Origin: Symsagittifera roscoffensis
Taxonomy: Eukaryota; Xenacoelomorpha; Acoela; Convolutidae
Assembly (NCBI RefSeq): GCF_963678635.1
Contig: NC_087062.1
Location: 95,535,705 to 95,595,704 of the forward strand
Reading direction: 5' to 3'
DNA: 60,000 bases
The notes beneath the pieces are model-generated. The model had not been told where the DNA came from, ran no database searches, and was given only the letters and a program-made list of their open reading frames with translations. Position 1 is the first letter of the stretch. Each line of letters starts with the position of its first letter. This document shows, piece after piece, positions 30,152 through 39,954 of the stretch. The translations under genes were made by a program, and so were the position numbers.

Positions 30152-30211
30152 ATTTATTAATTTTTTTCAAAAGTGATTTCTTCTTCCTATTAGTTTTTAC
30201 GCTAAATTGAG

Positions 30212-30241
30212 TTTATGGTTTTCACCCACAAGGCCCGGTTT
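30212..30241 (+). pseudogene. Internal tRNA fragment in spacer
   Basis: Third copy of the 30-nt class H fragment. Confidence 0.7.
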
Positions 30242-30310
30242 ATCTTCAAATAGAAAAACGTGCCATTAAGGCGCTCACTTTATTCAAAAAAATACCGATA
30301 TCCTTATTAC

Positions 30311-30382
30311 CCCCAATTTGTCTAGCGGTCAGGATTTGTGGCTCTCACGCACAAGATCCGGGATCGACTCCCGGACTGGGAA
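30311..30382 (+). tRNA. tRNA-Glu(CUC)-like, class A
   Basis: Like 28316. Confidence 0.5.
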
Positions 30383-30595
30383 ATCTATAAAATTTGTAAT
30401 TGATTTTTTCTTCTTTTTAACCATAACGTTCAATTGAGTTTCTTAAGAGTTCTTTGAAGTTGTATAGGTTACAAAAACTTAAAATGTTGAAAAACTTCAT
30501 GAATTGATCAGAGCAGAAAACTCGTGCGTGTTTATCTTCAAATAGAACAACGTGCCAGTTAGGCGCTTACTGTATTCGAAAAAAAAATCAGGTTT

Positions 30596-30764
30596 AGCTT
30601 AAATGTGACGGCTAGACCAACTCCTGATCGCCAGACCAACTGCAATATCAAGGATAAATGTGATTTTTTTTCGAATACAGTGAGCGCCTAATTGGCACGT
30701 TTTTCTATTAGAAGATAAAACCGCACAAAATTTCTGCTCTGATCGATTCATGAATTTTTCAAAC
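30596..30764 (-). repeat. Inverted partial unit
   Basis: Second copy of the 28600-28767 inversion, 1996 bp downstream. Confidence 0.85.
30607..30645 (-). pseudogene. Inverted 5' tRNA fragment with two A-box segments
   Basis: Same as the fragment at 28611-28649. Confidence 0.75.
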
Positions 30765-30955
30765 TGTAAAAATTTCTCAATAAGTATTTCGCTCAAATGT
30801 ATTCTTTGAAGCTGTATAGGATACAAGAACTTTAAATGTTGAGAAACTTCATAAGATCGACCATAGTAGAAAACTTGTGCTGTTTATCTTCAAATAGAAA
30901 AACGTGACACTAAGGCGCTCATTTTTTTTAAAAAACATTTCCCAATACTTTGATA

Positions 30956-31027
30956 ACCCAGTTGGTCTAGCGGTCAGCGTTTGTGGCTCTCACACACAAG
31001 GCCCGGGTTCGATTCCCGGACTGGCAA
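30956..31027 (+). tRNA. tRNA-Glu(CUC)-like, class A
   Basis: ACCCAGT start; box B GGTTCGATTCC; 3' ACTGGCA. Confidence 0.55.
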
Positions 31028-31254
31028 AAAAAAATTTTCTTTTTGCTCAATTTTCAAAAAAAAAGATATAATTTTCTCAATAAGTATTTCGCTCAAAAGT
31101 ATTCTTTGGAGCTGTATAGGATACAAGAACTCAAAATGTTAAAAAATTTCAAGGATCGACCAAAGTTGAAAACTTGTGCGTCTTTACCTTCGAAAAGAAA
31201 AACGTGCCAATTAGGCGTCACTTTATTGGGACAAAATTACAACTAACCTTCATA

Positions 31255-31326
31255 ACCGAGTTGGTCTAGCGGTTAGGACTTGTGGCTTCCACCCACAAGT
31301 CCCGAGTTTGACTCCCGGACTGGGAA
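31255..31326 (+). tRNA. tRNA-like with UCC anticodon, class G
   Basis: Like 29259. Confidence 0.45.
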
Positions 31327-31386
31327 ATTTATTAATTTTTTTCAAAAGTGATTTCTTCTTCCTATTAGTTATTACGCTAAATTGAG

Positions 31387-31416
31387 TTTATGGTTTTCAC
31401 CCACAAGGCCCGGTTT
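31387..31416 (+). pseudogene. Internal tRNA fragment in spacer
   Basis: Fourth copy of the 30-nt class H fragment. Confidence 0.7.
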
Positions 31417-31486
31417 ATCTTAAAATAGAAAAACGTGCCATTAAGGCGCTCACTTTATTCAAAAAAAATACCGATATACTTATTAC

Positions 31487-31558
31487 CCCCAATTTGTCTA
31501 GCGGTCAGGATTTGTGGCTCTCACGCACAAGATCCGGGATCGACTCCCGGACTGGGAA
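31487..31558 (+). tRNA. tRNA-Glu(CUC)-like, class A
   Basis: Like 28316 (CCCCAAT, GGATCGACTCC). Confidence 0.5.
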
Positions 31559-31781
31559 ATCTATAAAATTTGTAATTGATTTTTTCTTCTTTTTAACCAT
31601 AACGTTCAATTGAGTTTTTTAAGAGTTCTTTGAAGTTGTATAGGTTACAAAAACTTAAAATGTTGAAAAACTTCATGAATTGATCAGAGCAGAAAACTCG
31701 TGCGTGTTTATCTTCAAATAGAACAACGTGCCAGTTAGGCGCTTACTGTATTCGAAAAAAAATCAGGTTTAGCTTAAATGT

Positions 31782-31820
31782 GACGGCTAGACCAACTCCT
31801 CATCGCTAGACCAACTGCAA
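31782..31820 (-). pseudogene. Inverted 5' tRNA fragment with two A-box segments
   Basis: Minus strand TTGCAGTTGGTCTAGCGATG followed by GTTGGTCTAGCCG. Confidence 0.75.
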
Positions 31821-32059
31821 TATCAAGGATAAATGTGATTTTTTTTTCGAATACAGTGAGCGCCTAAATGGCACGTTTTTCTATTAGAAGATAAAACCGC
31901 ACAAGTTTTCTGCTCTGATCGATTCATGAAATTTTTCAATATTTTAGGATCTTGTAACCTATACAACTTCATAGACTTGATTTGAGCGAAATACTTAATT
32001 GATTTGAGTTGAAAACTTAATATCAGTTATTTTTGAAAATTGAGCTAAAATGAAAAAGT

Positions 32060-32118
32060 TTCCCAGTCCGGGAGTCGAACCCGGGCCTTGTGGGTGATAG
32101 CCACAAATTCTGACCACC
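32060..32118 (-). pseudogene. 5'-truncated tRNA-Glu copy, minus strand, AUC anticodon
   Basis: From D loop to 3' end: stem TGTGG/CCACA, loop CTATCAC (AUC), T stem CCGGG/CCCGG and 3' ACTGGGAA all intact; the acceptor 5' side and box A are cut off at the inversion centre. Confidence 0.75.
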
Positions 32119-32167
32119 AGTTAGGCACTCAGTGTATTCTAAAAAAAAATCAGCTTTAACCCTGTTA

Positions 32168-32239
32168 TTGCAGTTGGTATAGCGGTCAGAATTTGTGGCT
32201 ATCACCCAAAATGCCCGGGTTCGACTCCCGGAATTGGAA
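32168..32239 (+). tRNA. tRNA-Glu-like with AUC anticodon
   Basis: Loop CTATCAC (AUC, an Asp anticodon); G28:A42; T stem intact; 3' AATTGGA; box A TGGTATAGCGG. Divergent partner of the 32060-32118 copy. Confidence 0.5.
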
Positions 32240-32466
32240 ACTTTTTTCCTTTAGCTCAATTTTCAAAAAAAACTGATATTAAGTTCTCAAAAAGTATTTC
32301 GCTCAAATCAATTCTATGAAGTTGTATAGGTTACAAGAACTCAAAATGTTGAATAACTTCATGAATCGATCAGAGCAGAAAACTTGTGCGTGTTTATCTT
32401 CAAATAGAAAAACGTGCCAATTAGGCGCTCACTGTATTCAAAAAAAATCAGTTTTAGGTTAAATGT

Positions 32467-32505
32467 GACCACTAGACCAACTCCTGACCGCTAGACCAAC
32501 TGCAA
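32467..32505 (-). pseudogene. Inverted 5' tRNA fragment with two A-box segments
   Basis: Minus strand TTGCAGTTGGTCTAGCGGTC followed by GTTGGTCTAGTGGTCAC; no 3' half. Confidence 0.75.
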
Positions 32506-32684
32506 TCTCAACAAGTATTTTGCTCAAATAAATTCATTGAAGCTGTATAGGATACACGAACTTAAAATGTTGAGAAACTTCATGGATCGATCAGAGCAGA
32601 AAACTTGTGCATGTTTATTTTCAAATAGAAAAACGTGCCATTAGGACGCTCACTTTATTCGAAAAAAAACAATTAACATTAAAA

Positions 32685-32756
32685 TCCCAGTTGGTCTAGC
32701 GGGCAGGATTTGTGGGTCTCACCAACAATACACGGGTTCGACTCGCGGACTGGGAA
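32685..32756 (+). tRNA. tRNA-Glu(CUC)-like, class A
   Basis: Acceptor intact; loop GTCTCAC; G30:A40; T stem mismatches (box B GGTTCGACTCG). Confidence 0.5.
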
Positions 32757-32977
32757 ATCTATTAATTTTTCAATTGATTTTTTCTTCCAATTAACTATTA
32801 CGCTCAATTGAGTTCTTTGAGAGTTCTTTGTAGTTGCATAAGATACAAAAACTTAAAACATTGCAAAACTTCTTGGGTCGATCAGAGCAGGAAACTTGTG
32901 CGTGTTTATCTTTAAATAGAAAAACGTGCCATTAAGGGGCTCACTTTATTCGAAAAAAAATTCAATTAACATTAAAA

Positions 32978-33049
32978 TCCCAGTTGGGCTAGCGGTCAGG
33001 ATTTGTGGCGCTCACACACAAGGACCGGGTTCGACTCCCGGACTGGGAA
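32978..33049 (+). tRNA. tRNA-Glu(CUC)-like, class A, U33 lost
   Basis: Acceptor and T stems intact; loop CGCTCAC has G33; G31:A39. Confidence 0.55.
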
Positions 33050-33271
33050 GTCTATTAACTTTTTGATTGATTTTTTCTTCCTATTAACTATTACGCTCAA
33101 TTGAATCCTTTGAGAGTTCTTTGAAGTTGTATAGGTTACAAGAACTTGAAAAGATGAAAAACTTCATGAATCGATTAGAGCAGAAAACTTGTGCGTGTTT
33201 ATCTTCAAACAGAAAAACGTGCCAATTAGGCGCTCAATGTATTCGAAAAAAAATCACATTCAAACTTGCTA

Positions 33272-33342
33272 TTGCAGTTGGTCTAGCGGTTAGGATTTGT
33301 GGCTTTCACCAACAGACAAGGGTTCGACTCCCGGAATGTGAA
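33272..33342 (+). pseudogene. tRNA-Glu(UUC) pseudogene, class B
   Basis: 71 nt; variable region shortened (AACAGACAAGGG); 3' AATGTGA. Confidence 0.5.
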
Positions 33343-33566
33343 ATCTATAAATAAAATTTTAAATCAATTTCTTTTTCCAATTAAATATTACGCTCAATTG
33401 AGTTCTTTGAGAGCTCTTTGAAGTTGTATAGGATACAAGGACTTAAAATGTTGCAAAACTTCTTGGATCGATCAGAGCAGAAAACTTGTGCGTGTTTATC
33501 TTCAAATAGAAAAACGAGCCATTAAGGCGCTCACTTTATTCGAAAAAAATACAGTTAACATTATTA

Positions 33567-33638
33567 TCCCAGTTGGTCTAGCAGTCAGGATTTCTGGCTC
33601 TCACATACAAGGACCGGGTTCGACTACCGAACTGGGAA
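33567..33638 (+). tRNA. tRNA-Glu(CUC)-like, class A
   Basis: Acceptor intact; stem TCTGG/ATACA poor; T stem TACCGA. Confidence 0.5.
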
Positions 33639-33850
33639 ATATATTAGTTTTTTAATTGATTTTTTCTTCCTTTTAACTATTACGCTCAATCGAGTTCTTT
33701 AAGAGTTCTTTGAAGTTGTATAGGTTACGAGAACTTAAAATGTTGAAAAACTGCATGGAACGATCAGAGCAGAAAAATTTATCATCAAACAGAAACACGT
33801 GCCAATTAAGCGCTCACTGTATTCGAAAAAAATCATATTTCACGTTGATA

Positions 33851-33922
33851 TTGCAGTTGGTCTAGCGGTTACGATTCGTGGCTTTCACCAACAAGATACG
33901 TGTTCGACTCCCGGAATGGGAA
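33851..33922 (+). tRNA. tRNA-Glu(UUC)-like, class B
   Basis: Stem CGTGG; T stem ACGTG; boxes partly kept (TGTTCGACTCC). Confidence 0.45.
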
Positions 33923-34147
33923 ACTTTAAAATGAAATTTAAGATTAACTTCTTTTTTCTATTAACTATTACGCTCAATTGAGTTCTTTGAGAGTTCTTTG
34001 AAGTTGTATAGGATACAAGAACTTAAAATGTTGGAAAACATCATGTATCTATCAGAGCAGAAAACTTGTGCGTATTTATTCTCAAACAGAAAAACGTGCC
34101 AATTAGGTGCTCACTGTATTCGAAAAAAATTACATTTACTCTTGATA

Positions 34148-34219
34148 TTGCGGTTGGTCTAGCGGTTAGGATTTGTGGTTTTCACCAACAAGACACGGGT
34201 TCGACTCCCGGAATGGGAA
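34148..34219 (+). tRNA. tRNA-Glu(UUC)-like, class B
   Basis: TTGCGGT start; loop TTTTCAC as in class H; T stem standard B. Confidence 0.5.
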
Positions 34220-34446
34220 ATCTAGAAAAAGAAATTTAAAATTAATTTCTTTTTCCTATTAACTATTACGCTCAATTGAGTTCTTTGAGAGTTCTTTGAA
34301 GTTGTATAGGATACAAGAACTTAAAATGTTGCAAAAGTTCTTGGATTGATCAGAGCAGAAAACTTGTGCGTGTGTATCTTCAAATAGAAAAACGTGCCAT
34401 TAAGGTGCTCACTTTATTCGAAAAAAAAATACAGATAATATTAATA

Positions 34447-34522
34447 TCCCAATTGGTCTAGCGGTCAGGATTAGTGGCGCTCACCCACAAAGCCTGAGTG
34501 GGTTCAACTCCTGGACTGGGAA
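34447..34522 (+). pseudogene. tRNA-Glu(CUC) pseudogene, 4-nt T-arm insertion
   Basis: 76 nt; GCCTGAGTGGGTTCAACTCC carries four extra bases; loop CGCTCAC has G33; TCCCAAT start. Confidence 0.55.
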
Positions 34523-34741
34523 ATCTATTAGTTCTTAATTGATTTTTTCTTCTTTTAACTATTACGCTCAATTGACTTCTTTGAGAGTTCTTTGGAGTTG
34601 TATAGGTTACAAGAACTTAGAATGTTGAAAAACTTCATGAATCGATCAGAGCAGAAAACCTTTGCGTGTTTATCTTCAAACAGAAACACGTGCCAATTAA
34701 GCGCTCACTGTATTCGAAAAAAATCATATTTCACGTTGATA

Positions 34742-34813
34742 TTGCAGTTGGTCTAGCGGTTAGGATTCGTGGCTTTCACCAACAAGATACGTGTTCGACT
34801 CCCGGAATGGGAA
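34742..34813 (+). tRNA. tRNA-Glu(UUC)-like, class B
   Basis: Like 33851: CGTGG stem, ATACGTG. Confidence 0.45.
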
Positions 34814-35039
34814 ATCTATAAAAAAAATTTAAAATTAATTTCTTTTTCCTATTAACTTTTACGCTCAATTGAGTTCTTTGAGAGTTCTTTGAAGTTGTAT
34901 AGGTTACAAGAACTTAAAATGTTGAAAAACTTCATGAATCGATCAGAGCAGAAAACCTGCGCGTGTTTATATTCAAACAGAAAAACGTGCCAATTAGGCG
35001 CTCACTGTATTCGAAAAAAAAACATATTTAACGTTGATA

Positions 35040-35111
35040 TTGCAGTTGGTCTAGCGGTTAGGATTCGTGGCTCTCACCAACAAGATACGTGTTCGACTCC
35101 CGGAATGGGAA
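35040..35111 (+). tRNA. tRNA-Glu(CUC)-like on class B body
   Basis: TTGCAGT/AATGGGA body but loop CTCTCAC (CUC); T stem ACGTG. Confidence 0.45.
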
Positions 35112-35337
35112 ATCTTTAAAATGAAATTTAAGATCAACTTCTTTTTTCTATTAAATATTACGCTCAATTGAGTTCTTTGAGAGTTCTTTGAAGTTGTATA
35201 GGATACAAGAACTTGAAATGTTGGAAAACTTCATGTATCTATCAGAGCAGAAAACTTGTGCGTATTTATTCTCAAACAGAAAAACGTGCCAATTAGGTGC
35301 TCACTGTATTCGAAAAAAATTACATTTACTCTTGATA

Positions 35338-35409
35338 TTGCGGTTGGTCTAGCGGTTAGGATTTGTGGTTTTCACCAACAAGACACGGGTTCGACTCCCG
35401 GAATGGGAA
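35338..35409 (+). tRNA. tRNA-Glu(UUC)-like, class B
   Basis: Like 34148: TTGCGGT, loop TTTTCAC. Confidence 0.5.
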
Positions 35410-35635
35410 ATCTATAAAAAGAAATTTAAAATTAATTTCTTTTTCCTATTAACTATTACGCTCAATTGAGTTCTTTGAGAGTTCTTTGAAGTTGTATAGG
35501 ATACAAGAACTTAAAATGTTGCAAAAGTTCTTGGATTGATCAGAGCAGAAAACTTGTGCGTGTGTATCTTCAAATAGAAAAACGTGCCATTAAGGCGCTC
35601 ACTTTATTCGAAAAAAAATACAGATAAAATTAATA

Positions 35636-35711
35636 TCCCAATTGGTCTAGCGGTCAGGATTAGTGGCGCTCACCCACAAAGCCTGGGTGGGTTCAACTCC
35701 TGGACTGGGAA
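35636..35711 (+). pseudogene. tRNA-Glu(CUC) pseudogene, 4-nt T-arm insertion
   Basis: 76 nt; GCCTGGGTGGGTTCAAC; G33. Confidence 0.55.
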
Positions 35712-35930
35712 GTCTATTAGTTCTTAATTGATTTTTTCTTCTTTTAACTATTACGCTCAATTGACTTCTTTGAGAGTTCTTTGAAGTTGTATAGGTTACA
35801 AGAACTTAGAATGTTGAAAAACTTCATGAATCGATCAGAGCAGAAAACCTTTGCGTGTTTATCTTCAACAGAAAAACGTGCCAAATAGGCGCTCACTGTA
35901 CTCGAAAAAAAATCATATTTACTGTTGTTA

Positions 35931-36002
35931 TTGCAGTTGGTCAAGCGGTTAGGACTTGTGGCTTTCACCAACAAGACACGGGTTCGACTCCCGGAATGCT
36001 AA
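35931..36002 (+). tRNA. tRNA-Glu(UUC)-like, class B
   Basis: CAAGCGG box A; 3' AATGCTA. Confidence 0.45.
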
Positions 36003-36224
36003 ATCTATCAAATTTTTGATTGATTTTTTCTTCCTATTAACTATTACGCTCAATTGAGTTCTTTAAGAGTTCTTTGAAGTTGTAAAGCTTACAAGAACCT
36101 AAAATGTTGAAAAACTTCATGAATCGATCAGAGCAGAAAACTTGTGCGTGTTTATATTCAAACAGAAAAACGTGCCAATTAGGCGCTCACTGTATTCGAA
36201 AAAAACTCACATTTAACCTTGTTA

Positions 36225-36315
36225 TTGCAGTTGGTCTAGATGTTAGGGTTGGGTCTAGCGTTCAGGACTTGTGGCTCTCACCCACAAGACCCGGGTTCGA
36301 CTCCCGGATTGGTAT
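36225..36315 (+). pseudogene. Class E tRNA-Glu(CUC) copy with duplicated A-box segment
   Basis: 91 nt; TTGGTCTAGATGTTAGGG is followed by TTGGGTCTAGCGTTCAGGA. Anticodon stem, CUC loop and T stem are intact; 3' ATTGGTA. Confidence 0.65.
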
Positions 36316-36529
36316 ATTTATTTTTTAATGACTTTTTCTTCATATTAACTATTACGCTCAAGAGGGTTCTTTAAGAGTTCTTTGAAGTTGTATAGGTTAC
36401 AAAAACTTAAAATGTTGAAAACTTCAAGAATCGATCATAGCAGAAAACTTGTGCGTGTTTATCTTCAAATAGAAAAAGGTACCATTAAGGCGCTCACTTT
36501 ATTCGAAAAAATTACAGTTAAAATTGTTA

Positions 36530-36600
36530 TCCCAGTTATTCTAGCGGGCAGGATTTAAGGCTCTCACCCACAAGGCCCGGCTCGACTCCCGGACTGGGAA
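36530..36600 (+). pseudogene. tRNA-Glu(CUC) pseudogene, broken box A
   Basis: Acceptor TCCCAGT/ACTGGGA kept, but box A is TATTCTAGCGG, stem TAAGG mismatched and the T arm one base short (GGCTCGACTCC). Confidence 0.6.
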
Positions 36601-36822
36601 ATCTATCAATTTTTTAATTGATTTTTTCTTCCTATTAACTATTACGCTCAATTGAGTTCTTTAAGAGTTCTTTGAAGTTGAAAAGGTTACAAGAACCTAA
36701 AATGTTCAAAAACTTTATGAATCGATCAGAGCAGAAAATCTGTGCTTGTTTATCTTCAAACAGAAAAACGTGCCAATTAGGCACTCACTGTATTGGAAAG
36801 AAATTCACATTTAACCTTGTAA

Positions 36823-36913
36823 TTGCAGTTGGTCTAGCTGTTAGGGTTGTGTCTAGCGTTCAGGACTTGTGGCTCTCACCCACAAGACCCGGGTTCGACT
36901 CCCGGATTGGGAA
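36823..36913 (+). pseudogene. Class E tRNA-Glu(CUC) copy
   Basis: 91 nt; D-arm duplication with TTGTGTCTAGCG; 3' ATTGGGA. Confidence 0.65.
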
Positions 36914-37134
36914 ATGTATTACTTTTTTAAATGACTTTTTCTTCATATTAACTATTACGCTCAATTGAGTACTTTAAGAGTTCTTTGAAGTTGTAAAGAA
37001 TACAAGAACCTAAAATGTTGAAAAACTTCATGAATCGATCAGAGCAGAAAACTTGTGCGTGTTTATCTTCAAACAGAAAAACGTGCCAATTAGGCGCTCA
37101 CTGTATTCGAAAAAAACTCACTTTAACCTTGTAA

Positions 37135-37225
37135 TTGCAGTTGGTCTAGCTGTTAGGGTTGTGTCTAGCGTTCAGGACTTGTGGCTCTCACCCACAAGAC
37201 CCGGGTTCGACTCCCGGATTGGGAA
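37135..37225 (+). pseudogene. Class E tRNA-Glu(CUC) copy
   Basis: 91 nt; same form as 36823, 312 bp downstream. Confidence 0.65.
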
Positions 37226-37446
37226 ATGTATTACTTTTTTAAATGACTTTTTCTTCATATTAACTATTACGCTCAATTGAGTACTTTAAGAGTTCTTTGA
37301 AGTTGTAAAGAATACAAGAACCTAAAATGTTGAAAAACTTCATGAATCGATCAGAGCAGAAAACTTGTGCGTGTTTATCTTCAAACAGAAAAACGTGCCA
37401 ATTAGGCGCTCACTGTATTCGGAAAAAACTCACTTTAACCTTGTAA

Positions 37447-37537
37447 TTGCAGTTGGTCTAGCTGTTAGGGTTGTGTCTAGCGTTCAGGACTTGTGGCTCT
37501 CACCCACAAGACCCGGGTTCGACTCCCGGATTGTGAA
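37447..37537 (+). pseudogene. Class E tRNA-Glu(CUC) copy
   Basis: 91 nt; 3' ATTGTGA. Confidence 0.65.
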
Positions 37538-37757
37538 ATCTATTTATTTTTTTATGACTTTTTCTTCATATTAACTATTACGCTCAAGTGAGTTCTTTAA
37601 GAGTTCTTTGAAGTTGTATAGGATACAAGAACTTAAAATGTTGCAAAAGTTCTTGGGTTGATCAGAGCAGAAAACTTGTGCGTGTGTATCTTCAAATAGA
37701 AAAACGTGCCATTAAGGCGCTCACTTTATTCGAAAAAAAATACAGATAATATTAATA

Positions 37758-37833
37758 TCCCAATTGGTCTAGCGGTCAGGATTAGTGGCGCTCACCCACA
37801 AAGCCTGGGTGGGTTCAACTCCTGGACTGGGAA
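37758..37833 (+). pseudogene. tRNA-Glu(CUC) pseudogene, 4-nt T-arm insertion
   Basis: 76 nt; like 35636. Confidence 0.55.
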
Positions 37834-38053
37834 ATCTATTAGTTCTTAATTGATTTTTTCTTCTTTTAACTATTACGCTCAATTGACTTCTTTGAGAGTT
37901 CTTTGAAGTTGTATAGGTTACAAGAACTTAGAATGTTGAAAAACTTCATGAATCGATCAGAGCAGAAAACCTTTGCGTGTTTATCTTCAAACAGAAAAAC
38001 GTGCCAAATAGGCGCTCACTGTACTCGAAAAAAAATCATATTTACTGTTGTTA

Positions 38054-38125
38054 TTGCAGTTGGTCAAGCGGTTAGGACTTGTGGCTTTCACCAACAAGTC
38101 ACGGGTTCGACTCCCGGAATGCTAA
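38054..38125 (+). tRNA. tRNA-Glu(UUC)-like, class B
   Basis: CAAGCGG box A; AAGTCACGGG; 3' AATGCTA. Confidence 0.45.
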
Positions 38126-38347
38126 ATCTATCAAATTTTTGATTGATTTTTTCTTCCTATTAACTATTACGCTCAATTGAGTTCTTTAAGAGTTCTTTGA
38201 AGTTGTAAAGCTTACAAGAACCTAAAATGTTGAAAAACTTCATGAATCGATCAGAGCAGAAAACTTGTGCGTGTTTATCTTCAAACAGAAAAACGTGCCA
38301 ATTAGGCGCTCACTGTATTCGAAAAAAACTCACATTTAACCTTGTTA

Positions 38348-38438
38348 TTGCAGTTGGTCTAGCTGTTAGGGTTGGGTCTAGCGTTCAGGACTTGTGGCTC
38401 TCACCCACAAGACCCGGGTTCGACTCCCGGATTGGTAA
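38348..38438 (+). pseudogene. Class E tRNA-Glu(CUC) copy
   Basis: 91 nt; second segment TTGGGTCTAGCG; 3' ATTGGTA. Confidence 0.65.
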
Positions 38439-38657
38439 ATCTATTTATTTTTTAATGACTTTTTCTTCATATTAACTATTACGCTCAAGAGGGTTCTTTA
38501 AGAGTTCTTTGAAGTTGAAAAGGTTACAATAACCTAAAATGTTGAAAAACTTTATGAATCGATCAGAGCAGAAAACCTGTGCTTGTTTATCTTCAAATAG
38601 AAAAAGGTACCATTAGGGAGCTCACTTTATTCGAAAAAATTACAGTTAAAATTGTTA

Positions 38658-38728
38658 TCCCAGTTATTCTAGCGGGCAGGATTTAAGGCTCTCACCCACA
38701 AGGCCCGGCTCGACTCCCGGACTGGGAA
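38658..38728 (+). pseudogene. tRNA-Glu(CUC) pseudogene, broken box A
   Basis: Like 36530: TATTCTAGCGG and one-base-short T arm. Confidence 0.6.
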
Positions 38729-38950
38729 ATCTATCAATTTTTTAATTGATTTTTTCTTCCTATTAACTATTACGCTCAATTGAGTTCTTTAAGAGTTCTT
38801 TGAAGTTGAAAAGGTTACAATAACCTAAAATGTTGAAAAACTTTATGAATCGATCAGAGCAGAAAACCTGTGCTTGTTTATCTTCAAACAGAAAAACGTG
38901 CCAATTAGGCACTCACTGTATTGGAAAAAAATTCACATTTAACCTTGATA

Positions 38951-39041
38951 TTGCAGTTTGTCTAGCTGTTAGGGTTGGGTCTAGCGTTCAGAAATTGTGG
39001 CTCTCACCCACAAGACCCGGGTTCGACTCCCGGATTGGGAA
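38951..39041 (+). pseudogene. Class E tRNA-Glu(CUC) copy
   Basis: 91 nt; first box A TTGTCTAGCTG; 3' ATTGGGA. Confidence 0.65.
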
Positions 39042-39262
39042 ATCTATTACTTTTTTAAATGACTTTTTCTTCATATTAACTATTACGCTCAATTGAGTTC
39101 TTTAAGAGTTCTTTGAAGTTGTAAAGAATACAAGAACCTAAAATGTTGAAAAACTTCATGAATCGATCAGAGCAGAAAACTTGTGCGTGTTTATCTTCAA
39201 ACAGAAAAACGTGCCAATTAGGCGCTCACTGTATTCGAAAAAAACTCACTTTAACCTTGTAA

Positions 39263-39353
39263 TTGCAGTTGGTCTAGCTGTTAGGGTTGTGTCTAGCGTT
39301 CAGGACTTGTGGCTCTCACCCACAAGACCCGGGTTCGACTCCCGGATTGTGAA
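39263..39353 (+). pseudogene. Class E tRNA-Glu(CUC) copy
   Basis: 91 nt; like 37447. Confidence 0.65.
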
Positions 39354-39571
39354 ATCTATTTATTTTTTTATGACTTTTTCTTCATATTAACTATTACGCT
39401 CAAGTGAGTTCTTTAAGAGTTCTTTGAAGTTGTATAGGTTACAAAAACTTAAAATGTTGAAAACTTCAAGAATCGATCATAGCAGAAAACTTGTGCGTGT
39501 TTATCTTCAAATAGAAAAAGGTACCATTAGGGCGCTCACTTTATTCGAAAAAATTACAGTTAAAATTGTTA

Positions 39572-39642
39572 TCCCAGTTATTCTAGCGGGCAGGATTTAA
39601 GGCTCTCACCCACAAGACCCGGCTCGACTCCCGGACTGGGAA
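39572..39642 (+). pseudogene. tRNA-Glu(CUC) pseudogene, broken box A
   Basis: Like 36530, with AAGACCCGGCTCG. Confidence 0.6.
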
Positions 39643-39864
39643 ATCTATCAATTTTTTAATTGATTTTTCCTTCCTATTAACTATTACGCTCAATTGAGTT
39701 CTTTAAGAGTTCTTTGAAGTTGAAAAGGTTACAAGAACCTAAAATGTTGAAAAACTTTATGAATCGATCAGAGCAGAAAACCTGTGCTTGTTTATCTTCA
39801 AACAGAAAAACGTGCCAATTAGGCGCTCACTGTATTCGAAAGAAATTCACATTTAACCTTGTTA

Positions 39865-39954
39865 TTGCAGTTGGACTAGCTGTTAGGGTTGGGTCTAGCG
39901 TTCAGAAATTGTGGCTCTCACCCACAAGACCCGGGTTCGACTCCCGGAGGGGAA
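39865..39954 (+). pseudogene. Class E tRNA-Glu(CUC) copy
   Basis: 90 nt; box A TGGACTAGCTG; 3' AGGGGA, one base short. Confidence 0.65.

Larger units (their letters stand above)
27660..31660 (+). repeat. 1996-bp higher-order repeat containing an inverted segment
   Basis: Features at 28316, 28649(-), 28960 and 29259 recur at 30311, 30645(-), 30956 and 31255, a shift of 1995-1996 bp. Each block has divergent CUC and UCC copies, a 30-nt internal tRNA fragment and an inverted spacer. Confidence 0.85.
31770..32520. repeat. Large imperfect inverted repeat, head-to-head units
   Basis: The left arm (about 31770-32118, minus orientation) and the right arm (about 32168-32520) carry the same order: tRNA, TTTAGCTCAATTTTCAA tail, GATATTAAGTT, spacer, then an A-box fragment. 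The arms diverge from a ~50-bp centre. Confidence 0.8.
33840..35720 (+). repeat. ~1190-bp four-unit repeat
   Basis: Copies at 33851, 34148 and 34447 recur at 35040, 35338 and 35636, shifted 1189-1190 bp, with the unusual 4-nt T-arm insertion kept. Confidence 0.85.

Noticed and set aside
36225-36315. Intron in the 91-nt tRNA copies
   Set aside because: The extra bases lie in the D arm and duplicate box A sequence; eukaryotic nuclear tRNA introns lie after position 37.
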